Source: Linyphia triangularis | Taxonomy: Eukaryota > Arthropoda > Arachnida > Araneae > Linyphiidae | Reading direction: 5' to 3' | Assembly (NCBI GenBank): GCA_963978545.1 | Contig: CAXBTE010000001.1 | Location: forward strand, 186,001 to 250,000 | Length of the DNA stretch: 64,000 nucleotides | Part shown: positions 19,875 through 32,435 of the stretch, one piece after another | Layout of the letters: each line of letters opens with the position of its first letter | Numbering within the stretch: the stretch's first letter is position 1 | Made by a program: the position numbers and the translations under genes | Notes under the pieces: generated by a model | The model's database searches: none | Told to the model about the DNA's origin: nothing | What the model saw: the letters and a program-made list of their open reading frames with translations, nothing else

Positions 19875-22800
19875 AATCGTCACATATTCACAACCAAAAT
19901 TAAGAAAAGGAAAGCATTTGAGCCTATTTCCCCCCTTGAAAATACACTGTTGTACGATGTTCAATGAATTATTGTCCAAAAAGTAAAATTTTCAAAAATT
20001 TTTTATTATGAAAAAATTGAAGCTAGTATATAGCAGAATCTCCAATTCCAATTTTATAACACTCAGAAAATATTAAGTGGTTCGAAAGTTGGTCCCAAAA
20101 AGTGCACGACCAAAATGTTTAGTCTTTAATTTTTCCACGTGTTAATTATACGGTAAACTTCAAATTTCTTCATTTTAGAATTCATCCAAATTTTTTAGAC
20201 ACAGGGTTATTGAAAAAATCAACCGAGTTGAATTCCAGAGTCAAATCGTCAAATATTTGCCATAAAAATAAGAAAAAGAAAGCATTTGAGCCTATTTCCC
20301 CCATTGAAAATAGACTGGGGGACGATGTTCCATGAATTATTGTTCAAAAAGTAAAATTTTCAAAATTTTTTCATTCTGGAGAAATTGAAGCTAGTATATA
20401 GTAGAATCTCCAATTCCAATTTTATAACACTCAGAAAATATTAAGTGGTTCAAAAGTTGGTCCCAAAAAGTTCACGATCAAAATTTTTCGTCTTTAATTT
20501 TCCACATGTTAATCGTACGGAAAACTTCAAATTTCTTCATTTTAGAATACTTCCAATTTTTTTAGACCCAGGGTTATTGAAAAATTCTCCCGAGTCGAAT
20601 TTCGCAGTCAAATCGTCACATATTCGAAACCAAAAATAAGAAAAGGAAAGCATTTGAGCCTATTTCCCCCATTGAAAATAGACTGGGGGACGATGTTCCA
20701 TGAATTATTGTTCAAAAAGTAAAATTTTCAAAATTTTTTCATTGTGGAGAAATTGAAGCTAGTATATAGTAAAATCTCCAATTACAATTTTATAACACAA
20801 AAAAAATATTAATGTGTTCAAAAGTTGTCCCAAAAAGTGCACGATCAAAATATTTCGTTTTTAATTTTCCACATGTTAATCGTACGGAAAACTTCAAATT
20901 TCTTCATTTTAGAATTCTTCCAATTTTTTTAGACCCAGGGTTATTAAAAAAATCACCCGTGTTGATTTCCAGAGGCAAATCGTCACATATTCGCAACAAA
21001 AATAAGAAAAGGAAAGCATTTGAGCCTATTTCCCAAATTGAAAATACACGGGGGGACGTTGTTTAATGAATTATTGTCCGAAATGTATAATATTAAAATT
21101 TTTTTTACTATGAAAAAATTGAAAATAGTATATAGCAGAATCTCCAATTCCAATTTTATAACACTCAGAAAATATTAAGTGGTTCGAAAGTTGGTCCCAA
21201 AAAGTGCACGACCAAAATTTTTCGTTTTTAATTTTCCACATGTTAATCGTACGGAAACATCAAATTTCTTCATTTTAGAATTCTTCCAATTTTTTTAGAC
21301 CCACAGATTATTGAAAAAATCACCCCAATTGATTTCCGGAGGCAAATCGTCACATATTCGCACCAAAAATTAGAAAAGGAAAGCATTTGAGCCTATTTCC
21401 CAAATTGAAAATACACGGGGGGGCAATTTTCAATGAATTATTTTTCAAAAAGGAAAATTTTCAAATTTTTTTTACTATGAAAAAATTGAAGCTAGTATAT
21501 AGAAGAATCTCCAATTACAATTTTATAACACTCAGAAAATATTTAGTGGTCCAAAAATTGTTCCAAAAAAGTGCATGATCAAAATTTTTCGTCTCTAATT
21601 TTTCCACATGTTAATCGTACGGAAAACTTCAAAATTCTTCATTTTAGAATTCTTTCAATTTTTTTAGACCCATTGTTATTGAAAAAATCACCCGACTCGA
21701 ATTCCGGAGTCCAATAGTAACATATTCGCAACCAAAATAAGAAAAGGAAAGCATTTGAGCCTATTTCCCCAATTGAAAATACACTGGGGGACGATGTTCA
21801 ATGAATAATTGTTCAAAAAGTAAAATTTTCAAATTTTTTTTACTATGAAAAAATTGAAGCTAGTATATAGAAGAATCTCCAATTACAATTTTATAACACT
21901 CAGAAAATATTAAGTGGTTCAAAAATTGTTCCCAAAAAGTGCACGATCAAATTTTTTGTCTTTAATTTTCCACATGTTAATCGTACGGAAAACTTCAAAT
22001 TTCTTCATTTTAGAATTCTTCCAATTTTTTTAGACCCAGGGTTATTAAAAAAATCACCCGAGTTGATTTCCGGAGGCAAATCGTCACATATTCGCAACCA
22101 AATTTAAGAAAAGGAAAGAACTTGAGCCTATTTCCCAAATTGAAAATACACGGGGGGACGATGTTCAATGATTTATTGTTAAAAAAGGAAAATTTTCAAA
22201 TATTTTTTATTCTGGAGAAATTGAAGCTAGTATATAGAAGAATCTCCAATTACAATTATATAACACAAAAAAAATATTAATGTTTTCAAAAGTTGTCCCA
22301 AAAAGTGCACGATCAAAATTTTTCGTTTTTAATTTTCCACATGTTAATCCTACGGAAAACTTCAAATTTCTTCATTTTAGATTTCTTTCAATTTTTTTAG
22401 ACCCATTGTTATTGAAAAAATCACCCGACTCGAATTCCGGAGTCCAATCGTCACATATTCACAACCAAAAATAAGAAAAGGAAAGCATTTGAGCATATAT
22501 CCCCCATTGAAAATACACGGGGGGACAATGTTCAATGAATTATTGTTCAAAAAGTAAAATTTTCAAAATTTTTTCATTGTGGAGAAATTGAAGCTAGTAT
22601 ATAGTAGAATCTCCGATTACAATTTTATAACACTCAGAAAAAATTAAGTGGTTCGAAAGTTGGTCCCAAAAAGTGCACGATAAAAATTTTTCGTCTCTAA
22701 TTTTTCCACATGTTAATCGTACGGAAAACATCAAATTTATTCATTTTAGAATTCTTAAATTTTTTTTAGACCCATTGTTATTGAAAAAATCACCCGACTC

Positions 22801-23555
22801 GAATTCCTGAGTCCAATCGTCACATATTCACAACCAAAAATAAGAAAAGGAAAGCATTTGAGCCTATATCCCCCATTGAAAATACACGGGGGGACAATGT
22901 TCAATAAATTATTGTTCAAAAAGTAAAATTTTCAAAATTTTTTCATTGTGGAGAAATTGAAGCTAGTATATAGTAGAATCTAAAATTACAATTTTATAAC
23001 ACTCAGAAATTATTAATATGTTCAAATTTTGGTCCCAAAAAGTGCACGATCAAAATTTTTCGTCTTCAATTTTCCACATGTTAATCGTACGGAAAACATC
23101 AAATTTATTCATTTAAGAATTCTTAAATTTTTTTTAGACCCATTGTTATTGAAAAAATCACCCGACTCGAATTCCGGAGTCCAATCGTCACATATTCACA
23201 ACCAAAAATAAGAAAAGGAAAGCATTTGAGCCTATACCCCCCATTGAAAATACACTGGAGGACGATGTTCAATGAATTATTGTTCAAAAAGTAAAATTTT
23301 CAAAATTTTTTCATTGTGGAGAAATTGAATCTAGTATATAGTAAAATTTCCAATTACAATTTTATAATAATCAGAAAATATTAAGTGGTTCAAAAGTTGG
23401 TCCCAAAAAGTGCACGATCAAAATTTTTCGTCTTCAATTTTCCACATGTTAATCGTACGGAAAACATCAAATTTCTTCATTTTAGAATTCTTCCAATTTT
23501 TTTAGACCCAGGGTTATTGATAAAATAAGCCGACTCGAATTCCGGAGTCAAATCG
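19875..23555 (+). repeat. Satellite between elements 2 and 3
   Basis: 3,681 bp, the same order of about ten monomer variants as 11408-15088. No difference from that block was noticed. The unit junction is at 22517-22567. Confidence 0.93.
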
Positions 23556-23815
23556 TGTTGTAAATCAACGCCTATTTTCCCTTCACCCCCATTTTGTAAT
23601 GGAACATTCTACTGATTACATATAAACGTTAAAAACTGTTGTGGCAACACTCGATTCTAAAACTACGTTCCTGTTGGTGTGTAAATAATCCGTGGGTCAG
23701 TATGTGTAGGCGCCCACGTAAATGTTTTCTCTAGTTTTTACCTAAAGTGTTTATTAAATAAGTTTCGTCTAAGAATTGCCTTCTCATTCATCTGTTATTG
23801 TGGTCAAATCCCACA
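23556..23815 (+). repeat. 5' LTR, copy 3
   Basis: 260 bp, with the CTAAAACTACG variant. TATAAA at 23621-23626. Confidence 0.95.
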
Positions 23816-23817
23816 AT

Positions 23818-23847
23818 GGTTATGGGCCCAGCACGCTTCCACTGCGC
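23818..23847 (+). promoter_or_regulatory. Primer binding site, copy 3
   Basis: 30-base complement of the initiator tRNA-Met 5' half, unchanged. Confidence 0.85.
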
Positions 23848-23968
23848 AAAGATTGAAGGTAGTACTAGGCGAAGCTAAGCCTAACAACGTGCACCGTTAA
23901 ACCAACGGGCAGCCATTTTGAAAGTTTCGTTCCTGCATACCAATTCAGCATTCATATCTACCGAAAAA

Positions 23969-26900
23969 ATGTCTTCAAACGCCATGAGCATCGAAAGACT
24001 CGGTAAGGAGAATTATGATACCTGGAAACTTCAAATTGAAGCCATATTGGTCAAAAATGACCATTGGATTTATGCATCCGGCACGGAACCGAAACCAACG
24101 GATACTGAAGTCAACTTGACAAAATGGACTGTAAATGATCAAAAGGCGAAAGCAGATATAATTTTAGCTATGTCTCCCAGTGAACTTTGCCATGTCAAAC
24201 ATTGCAAAACTTCAAACGAAGTATGGATGAAGTTAAAATCTGTTTACGAGTCAAAAGGTCCGGCTAAAAAAGCAACACTTCTAAAACAGCTATTATTCAA
24301 ACGCATGACTACCGAGGATATGTCCACGCATCTAAACTCGTTCTTCGATACAGTTGACAAACTGACCGAGATGGAAATCGAGATTGCGGACGATCTATTA
24401 TCAATTCTATTGTTATATAGTATCCCGGATAGTTTCGAAAATTTTCGGTGTGCAATCGAATCAAGAGACGAACTGCCGAAACCTGATATTCTAAAAATAA
24501 AGCTGTTGGAAGAATTCGAGTCCCGACAAGGAAAAGGAAGCCAAGATACACCAAACGCATATTATTCATCTAAAGGAAACTATAAACAAAAAGCGAAACC
24601 TCAAAATTCCTGGAATGCAGCTAATCAAAATAAAAGAATGAGTAATAAACCATTTCGAAACATCGTTTGCGGATTCTGTACCAAGAGGGGCCATAAAACC
24701 GAAAGCTGTTTCAAGAAAATCGCAGAAAACAAAACAACATCTTCAAAAGATGAAAGAAAATGTTGGACACAACGAAACGAGTGTGCGACAACAGCAATCT
24801 GCACAGAAATTTCTATGAAAGCAAGCCAAACTAACACCACTTTTGTGTTTGACAGTGGTGCCAGCTCCCACATGGTAAATGATGAAAATATGTTCTTTGA
24901 GTTCCAGAAACAAACGAATTCGTTCATTAAATTAGCTGTTGATAAAACTGCAGAAATAACTGGAAAAGGTTCCGTTAGAATAACAGTTCCCGACGAGCAA
25001 GGTACCAAAACAATTCGACTTGAAAATGTACTCTGTGTTCCTGAACTAAAAATGAACTTGTTATCAACTTCAAAATGCACACGAAACAACCGTTCTGTAA
25101 TTTTTGATGCTCATGAAGCAAAAGTAATTGAAGAAAATGGATCTGTTATGATGCGTGCAAAACGAATTGGGGATTTATACTACATTGAACCAAGCATAGA
25201 AAGTGCAGCTGTCGCAACAGAATTTCAAATATGGCATAAAAAATTCGGCCACTTAAATGAAAATGACCTAAAGAAATTAAAATCAGAAGAAATGATACGA
25301 GGACTGTCTTTCAAAAACAACAACTGTGACTCCCTAAAGGACTGTAAAATCTGTTTACAAAGCAAACAAAGTGCTACTCCTTATCCGAAGAAGTCAAAAT
25401 TTGTTAGTACAGATTTACTCGATCTAGTGCATTCTGATCTATGTGGACCGATGAAAATACCATCGCTTGGAGGATCACGCTATTTTGTGACTTTCATCGA
25501 CGACAAAAGTCGCTACATAGAAATATTCTTCCTCAAAACTAAGGAAGAAGTAAAAGACGCATTCCTTAAATACAAAGCCTGCATCGAAAATCGCACTGGA
25601 AAGAAAATAAAAGTTCTACGTACGGATAACGGTTTGGAGTATGTAGGTCAAGAATTCGACAGATTTTTAATACAAGAAGGAATACGCAGAGAGCGTTCCT
25701 CTCCATACACTCCACAGCAAAATGGTGTCTCGGAAAGAGCGAACAGATCAATCGTTGAGATGGCACGCTGTTTACTTTTTCAAGCAAACTTGGATTCTAC
25801 TTTCTGGGCAGAAGCAGTCCGAACGAGCGCCCATCTAAGAAACAGATGCCCTTCACGTAGTATAATGGCAAACAAAACTCCACTCGAGTTATTTTTTGGC
25901 AGAAAGCCAACTGCAGCATACTTCAAAATCTTCGGTCAAAAGGCCTTCGTTTTAAACAAACGCCAAAAATCAAAATTCGATCCAAGGTCACAAGAGGTTA
26001 TATTTATTGGATATTCAGACGGAGTAAAAGCCTATCGTTTCTGGGATCCAAAAACAAGAAAGGTAATCGTCAGTCGCGATGTGAAATTTATAAACGAATT
26101 CAACCCTCCTTGTGATAACTCAGAAAAAGAGCTAGATTATTTTTTTTCTTTCGAAGAATCTTCAACAGAAATGGAACCAAAGGTTCTGGTGTCTTCTCCT
26201 CCGAGAAATTCACAGTCGGATACGTCATTGCAACCGCATCCAATAGCAGACGAGAGCCCTTTGGAAGAGGATGATGTAACCATCGATATATATGATGCAA
26301 CAAGTAGCGAAGGAGAAGATGATTACGCAACCAGTGATGCTATTCCAAAGCGCAAATCTGGCCGACCATATTTTCTCCGATCAGGTCACAGAGGTCGCCC
26401 TCGAAAGCTATTTCACTACGCGAATACCACAGCTGATTTTGATGACTCTGATATTTCTCCTAGCGTGTCAGAAGCGCTAAAAAGCAAAAATGCTGATGGA
26501 TGGATAGACGCCATGAATGAAGAATTTTATTCGTTAGTAAAAGAAAATGCCTGGGAACTTGTTGATCGTCCGATAAATAAGAAGGTGATACCCTCGAAAT
26601 TTGTTTTGAAGACCAAATTTAATCAAGATGGAACTGTACAAAAATTAAAAGCTAGACTCGTCGCATTAGGATGTGCACAGACCATTGGTGATTTCGATGA
26701 AAATTTTTCCCCTGTTGCAAGACTGAGTTCAATCCGAACCGTCTTAGCTCATGCAGTTGAGAATCATCTTATAGCTCATCAATTGGATTTTGTAATGGCC
26801 TACATAAATGGAAATTTGACAAAAACTGTTTTCATGGAACTACCTGAAGGTTTCAAAGATACTTCTGTAGGAGACAAAGTTTGTTTACTTAAACGTTCGC

Positions 26901-28006
26901 TATACGGCTTAAAAGAATCGGGTCGTCGTTGGTACAACAAACTAGATGAAAAGCTAAAATCTTTAGATTTCAAACCTCTTGTGTCAGATCAATGTATCTA
27001 CAAGTTGAAAACCTCCACCGAAGAAGTGATCATCATTGTTTACGTTGACGACCTCATTGTTTTATCTTCCAATATATCTTCCTACGAAAAAATTAGAGAT
27101 AATTTGTCTGCATCTTTTAAAATGAAAGATCTAGGCCCATTGCACTATTGTCTTGGAATTGAATTCAAGCAATGTCAAGATAGCATCGAAATGTCACAGA
27201 GCAAATATATTCAGGATACTCTTCGTAAATTTAACATGCAGGATGCTAAGCCTGTTGGATGCCCTATGGACTGTAGTCAAAAGCTCACGAAGGACATGTG
27301 TCCTCAAAATGAAGAGGATAAACATGAGATGAATGATATCCCCTATCGCTCCCTTCTCGGTTCCCTTATGTACCTCTCTGTAGCATCTAGGCCTGATATA
27401 ACGCACGCAGTGAATTTCTTGAGTCAGTTTAACGAAAATCCAGGAAAAGCTCATTGGATAGCTGCCAAAAGAGTACTCCGATATCTTAAAGGCACCCAAA
27501 ACCTTGGAATAGTTTTTAAACGCACTGGAGAACCCCTCAAGGCGTTCGTCGATGCTGACTGGGCATCTGATCACAACGATAGAAAGTCATATACCGGATT
27601 TCTACTGCAATTATCCGGAGGACCAATCAACTGGGAATCCAGAAAACAACGATCGGTTGCTCTTTCTACAACTGAATCGGAATACATAGCACTTTCCGAA
27701 ATTTCAAAGGAGATTGTGTACGTTAGAAGATTTCTTTCTGAACTGTCTGCAAATTATGTATCTTCTCCGACCATTATTATGTCTGATAACCAATCAGCAC
27801 AGAAGCTTGTGCACAATCCGGTTTTCCATAATCGGACCAAGCACATCGATATTAGATACCATTTTGTTCGAGAAGTTTTTGAGCATGGTGATATTGATGT
27901 CAAATACTTGTGTTCAGGTGATATGCCAGCAGATGTGTTGACCAAAGGATTAAGTGTACCAAAACACAAGAACTGTTGCAACTTAATTGGTTTATCTGAT
28001 ATTTAA
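23969..28006 (+). CDS. gag-pol: Gag-Pol polyprotein, copy 3
   Basis: 1,345-residue uninterrupted frame with the same protein sequence as copies 1 and 2. It has C at 25594, like copies 2, 4 and 5. Confidence 0.96.
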   Translation: MSSNAMSIERLGKENYDTWKLQIEAILVKNDHWIYASGTEPKPTDTEVNLTKWTVNDQKAKADIILAMSPSELCHVKHCKTSNEVWMKLKSVYESKGPAKKATLLKQLLFKRMTTEDMSTHLNSFFDTVDKLTEMEIEIADDLLSILLLYSIPDSFENFRCAIESRDELPKPDILKIKLLEEFESRQGKGSQDTPNAYYSSKGNYKQKAKPQNSWNAANQNKRMSNKPFRNIVCGFCTKRGHKTESCFKKIAENKTTSSKDERKCWTQRNECATTAICTEISMKASQTNTTFVFDSGASSHMVNDENMFFEFQKQTNSFIKLAVDKTAEITGKGSVRITVPDEQGTKTIRLENVLCVPELKMNLLSTSKCTRNNRSVIFDAHEAKVIEENGSVMMRAKRIGDLYYIEPSIESAAVATEFQIWHKKFGHLNENDLKKLKSEEMIRGLSFKNNNCDSLKDCKICLQSKQSATPYPKKSKFVSTDLLDLVHSDLCGPMKIPSLGGSRYFVTFIDDKSRYIEIFFLKTKEEVKDAFLKYKACIENRTGKKIKVLRTDNGLEYVGQEFDRFLIQEGIRRERSSPYTPQQNGVSERANRSIVEMARCLLFQANLDSTFWAEAVRTSAHLRNRCPSRSIMANKTPLELFFGRKPTAAYFKIFGQKAFVLNKRQKSKFDPRSQEVIFIGYSDGVKAYRFWDPKTRKVIVSRDVKFINEFNPPCDNSEKELDYFFSFEESSTEMEPKVLVSSPPRNSQSDTSLQPHPIADESPLEEDDVTIDIYDATSSEGEDDYATSDAIPKRKSGRPYFLRSGHRGRPRKLFHYANTTADFDDSDISPSVSEALKSKNADGWIDAMNEEFYSLVKENAWELVDRPINKKVIPSKFVLKTKFNQDGTVQKLKARLVALGCAQTIGDFDENFSPVARLSSIRTVLAHAVENHLIAHQLDFVMAYINGNLTKTVFMELPEGFKDTSVGDKVCLLKRSLYGLKESGRRWYNKLDEKLKSLDFKPLVSDQCIYKLKTSTEEVIIIVYVDDLIVLSSNISSYEKIRDNLSASFKMKDLGPLHYCLGIEFKQCQDSIEMSQSKYIQDTLRKFNMQDAKPVGCPMDCSQKLTKDMCPQNEEDKHEMNDIPYRSLLGSLMYLSVASRPDITHAVNFLSQFNENPGKAHWIAAKRVLRYLKGTQNLGIVFKRTGEPLKAFVDADWASDHNDRKSYTGFLLQLSGGPINWESRKQRSVALSTTESEYIALSEISKEIVYVRRFLSELSANYVSSPTIIMSDNQSAQKLVHNPVFHNRTKHIDIRYHFVREVFEHGDIDVKYLCSGDMPADVLTKGLSVPKHKNCCNLIGLSDI

Positions 28007-28069
28007 TTGCTACAAATTTGAAATGTTTTTTTTATGTTTATATATTTCATGTTTGAGAAAATAGCCCTT

Positions 28070-28080
28070 GAGAGGGGAAT
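28070..28080 (+). promoter_or_regulatory. Polypurine tract, copy 3
   Basis: GAGAGGGGAAT against the 3' LTR. Confidence 0.85.
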
Positions 28081-28341
28081 TGTTGTAAATCAACGCCTAT
28101 TTTCCCTTCACCCCCATTTTGTAATGGAACATTCTACTGATTACATATAAACGTTAAAAACTGTTGTGGCAACACTCGATTCTAAAAACGACGTTCCTGT
28201 TGGTGTGTAAATAATCCGTGGGTCAGTATGTGTAGGCGCCCACGTAAATGTTTTCTCTAGTTTTTACCTAAAGTGTTTATTAAATAAGTTTCGTCTAAGA
28301 ATTGCCTTCTCATTCATCTGTTATTGTGGTCAAATCCCACA
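28081..28341 (+). repeat. 3' LTR, copy 3
   Basis: 261 bp, with the CTAAAAACGACG variant. ATTAAA at 28279-28284. Confidence 0.95.
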
Positions 28342-31300
28342 AATCGTCACATATTCACAACCAAAATTAAGAAAAGGAAAGCATTTGAGCCTATTTCCCC
28401 CCTTGAAAATACACTGTTGTACGATGTTCAATGAATTATTGTCCAAAAAGTAAAATTTTCAAAAATTTTTTATTATGAAAAAATTGAAGCTAGTATATAG
28501 CAGAATCTCCAATTCCAATTTTATAACACTCAGAAAATATTAAGTGGTTCGAAAGTTGGTCCCAAAAAGTGCACGACCAAAATGTTTAGTCTTTAATTTT
28601 TCCACGTGTTAATTATACGGTAAACTTCAAATTTCTTCATTTTAGAATTCATCCAAATTTTTTAGACACAGGGTTATTGAAAAAATCAACCGAGTTGAAT
28701 TCCAGAGTCAAATCGTCAAATATTTGCCATAAAAATAAGAAAAAGAAAGCATTTGAGCCTATTTCCCCCATTGAAAATAGACTGGGGGACGATGTTCCAT
28801 GAATTATTGTTCAAAAAGTAAAATTTTCAAAATTTTTTCATTCTGGAGAAATTGAAGCTAGTATATAGTAGAATCTCCAATTCCAATTTTATAACACTCA
28901 GAAAATATTAAGTGGTTCAAAAGTTGGTCCCAAAAAGTTCACGATCAAAATTTTTCGTCTTTAATTTTCCACATGTTAATCGTACGGAAAACTTCAAATT
29001 TCTTCATTTTAGAATACTTCCAATTTTTTTAGACCCAGGGTTATTGAAAAATTCTCCCGAGTCGAATTTCGCAGTCAAATCGTCACATATTCGAAACCAA
29101 AAATAAGAAAAGGAAAGCATTTGAGCCTATTTCCCCCATTGAAAATAGACTGGGGGACGATGTTCCATGAATTATTGTTCAAAAAGTAAAATTTTCAAAA
29201 TTTTTTCATTGTGGAGAAATTGAAGCTAGTATATAGTAAAATCTCCAATTACAATTTTATAACACAAAAAAAATATTAATGTGTTCAAAAGTTGTCCCAA
29301 AAAGTGCACGATCAAAATATTTCGTTTTTAATTTTCCACATGTTAATCGTACGGAAAACTTCAAATTTCTTCATTTTAGAATTCTTCCAATTTTTTTAGA
29401 CCCAGGGTTATTAAAAAAATCACCCGTGTTGATTTCCAGAGGCAAATCGTCACATATTCGCAACAAAAATAAGAAAAGGAAAGCATTTGAGCCTATTTCC
29501 CAAATTGAAAATACACGGGGGGACGTTGTTTAATGAATTATTGTCCGAAATGTATAATATTAAAATTTTTTTTACTATGAAAAAATTGAAAATAGTATAT
29601 AGCAGAATCTCCAATTCCAATTTTATAACACTCAGAAAATATTAAGTGGTTCGAAAGTTGGTCCCAAAAAGTGCACGACCAAAATTTTTCGTTTTTAATT
29701 TTCCACATGTTAATCGTACGGAAACATCAAATTTCTTCATTTTAGAATTCTTCCAATTTTTTTAGACCCACAGATTATTGAAAAAATCACCCCAATTGAT
29801 TTCCGGAGGCAAATCGTCACATATTCGCACCAAAAATTAGAAAAGGAAAGCATTTGAGCCTATTTCCCAAATTGAAAATACACGGGGGGGCAATTTTCAA
29901 TGAATTATTTTTCAAAAAGGAAAATTTTCAAATTTTTTTTACTATGAAAAAATTGAAGCTAGTATATAGAAGAATCTCCAATTACAATTTTATAACACTC
30001 AGAAAATATTTAGTGGTCCAAAAATTGTTCCAAAAAAGTGCATGATCAAAATTTTTCGTCTCTAATTTTTCCACATGTTAATCGTACGGAAAACTTCAAA
30101 ATTCTTCATTTTAGAATTCTTTCAATTTTTTTAGACCCATTGTTATTGAAAAAATCACCCGACTCGAATTCCGGAGTCCAATAGTAACATATTCGCAACC
30201 AAAATAAGAAAAGGAAAGCATTTGAGCCTATTTCCCCAATTGAAAATACACTGGGGGACGATGTTCAATGAATAATTGTTCAAAAAGTAAAATTTTCAAA
30301 TTTTTTTTACTATGAAAAAATTGAAGCTAGTATATAGAAGAATCTCCAATTACAATTTTATAACACTCAGAAAATATTAAGTGGTTCAAAAATTGTTCCC
30401 AAAAAGTGCACGATCAAATTTTTTGTCTTTAATTTTCCACATGTTAATCGTACGGAAAACTTCAAATTTCTTCATTTTAGAATTCTTCCAATTTTTTTAG
30501 ACCCAGGGTTATTAAAAAAATCACCCGAGTTGATTTCCGGAGGCAAATCGTCACATATTCGCAACCAAATTTAAGAAAAGGAAAGAACTTGAGCCTATTT
30601 CCCAAATTGAAAATACACGGGGGGACGATGTTCAATGATTTATTGTTAAAAAAGGAAAATTTTCAAATATTTTTTATTCTGGAGAAATTGAAGCTAGTAT
30701 ATAGAAGAATCTCCAATTACAATTATATAACACAAAAAAAATATTAATGTTTTCAAAAGTTGTCCCAAAAAGTGCACGATCAAAATTTTTCGTTTTTAAT
30801 TTTCCACATGTTAATCCTACGGAAAACTTCAAATTTCTTCATTTTAGATTTCTTTCAATTTTTTTAGACCCATTGTTATTGAAAAAATCACCCGACTCGA
30901 ATTCCGGAGTCCAATCGTCACATATTCACAACCAAAAATAAGAAAAGGAAAGCATTTGAGCATATATCCCCCATTGAAAATACACGGGGGGACAATGTTC
31001 AATGAATTATTGTTCAAAAAGTAAAATTTTCAAAATTTTTTCATTGTGGAGAAATTGAAGCTAGTATATAGTAGAATCTCCGATTACAATTTTATAACAC
31101 TCAGAAAAAATTAAGTGGTTCGAAAGTTGGTCCCAAAAAGTGCACGATAAAAATTTTTCGTCTCTAATTTTTCCACATGTTAATCGTACGGAAAACATCA
31201 AATTTATTCATTTTAGAATTCTTAAATTTTTTTTAGACCCATTGTTATTGAAAAAATCACCCGACTCGAATTCCTGAGTCCAATCGTCACATATTCACAA

Positions 31301-32022
31301 CCAAAAATAAGAAAAGGAAAGCATTTGAGCCTATATCCCCCATTGAAAATACACGGGGGGACAATGTTCAATAAATTATTGTTCAAAAAGTAAAATTTTC
31401 AAAATTTTTTCATTGTGGAGAAATTGAAGCTAGTATATAGTAGAATCTAAAATTACAATTTTATAACACTCAGAAATTATTAATATGTTCAAATTTTGGT
31501 CCCAAAAAGTGCACGATCAAAATTTTTCGTCTTCAATTTTCCACATGTTAATCGTACGGAAAACATCAAATTTATTCATTTAAGAATTCTTAAATTTTTT
31601 TTAGACCCATTGTTATTGAAAAAATCACCCGACTCGAATTCCGGAGTCCAATCGTCACATATTCACAACCAAAAATAAGAAAAGGAAAGCATTTGAGCCT
31701 ATACCCCCCATTGAAAATACACTGGAGGACGATGTTCAATGAATTATTGTTCAAAAAGTAAAATTTTCAAAATTTTTTCATTGTGGAGAAATTGAATCTA
31801 GTATATAGTAAAATTTCCAATTACAATTTTATAATAATCAGAAAATATTAAGTGGTTCAAAAGTTGGTCCCAAAAAGTGCACGATCAAAATTTTTCGTCT
31901 TCAATTTTCCACATGTTAATCGTACGGAAAACATCAAATTTCTTCATTTTAGAATTCTTCCAATTTTTTTAGACCCAGGGTTATTGATAAAATAAGCCGA
32001 CTCGAATTCCGGAGTCAAATCG
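28342..32022 (+). repeat. Satellite between elements 3 and 4
   Basis: 3,681 bp in the same monomer order as the two preceding inter-element blocks. The unit junction is at 30984-31034. Confidence 0.93.
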
Positions 32023-32282
32023 TGTTGTAAATCAACGCCTATTTTCCCTTCACCCCCATTTTGTAATGGAACATTCTACTGATTACATATAAACGTTAAA
32101 AACTGTTGTGGCAACACTCGATTCTAAAACTACGTTCCTGTTGGTGTGTAAATAATCCGTGGGTCAGTATGTGTAGGCGCCCACGTAAATGTTTTCTCTA
32201 GTTTTTACCTAAAGTGTTTATTAAATAAGTTTCGTCTAAGAATTGCCTTCTCATTCATCTGTTATTGTGGTCAAATCCCACA
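32023..32282 (+). repeat. 5' LTR, copy 4
   Basis: 260 bp, with the CTAAAACTACG variant. TATAAA at 32088-32093. Confidence 0.95.
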
Positions 32283-32284
32283 AT

Positions 32285-32314
32285 GGTTATGGGCCCAGCA
32301 CGCTTCCACTGCGC
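32285..32314 (+). promoter_or_regulatory. Primer binding site, copy 4
   Basis: 30-base complement of the initiator tRNA-Met 5' half, unchanged. Confidence 0.85.
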
Positions 32315-32435
32315 AAAGATTGAAGGTAGTACTAGGCGAAGCTAAGCCTAACAACGTGCACCGTTAAACCAACGGGCAGCCATTTTGAAAGTTTCGTTCC
32401 TGCATACCAATTCAGCATTCATATCTACCGAAAAA

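Larger units (their letters stand above)
14050..22516 (+). repeat. Composite repeat unit 2
   Basis: Exact 8,467-bp repeat of unit 1, holding the element at 15089-19874. The junction with unit 1 (14050-14100) joins a monomer of the 13813 type to a monomer of the 5583 type. The same junction recurs between all later units and once more near 62249-62299. Confidence 0.92.
23556..28341 (+). mobile_element. Ty1/copia LTR retrotransposon, copy 3 (complete)
   Basis: Third copy at the same position in the unit, with AATCG at 23551-23555 and 28342-28346. Confidence 0.97.
22517..30983 (+). repeat. Composite repeat unit 3
   Basis: 8,467-bp repeat with the element at 23556-28341. I noticed no base that distinguishes it from unit 2. 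Confidence 0.92.
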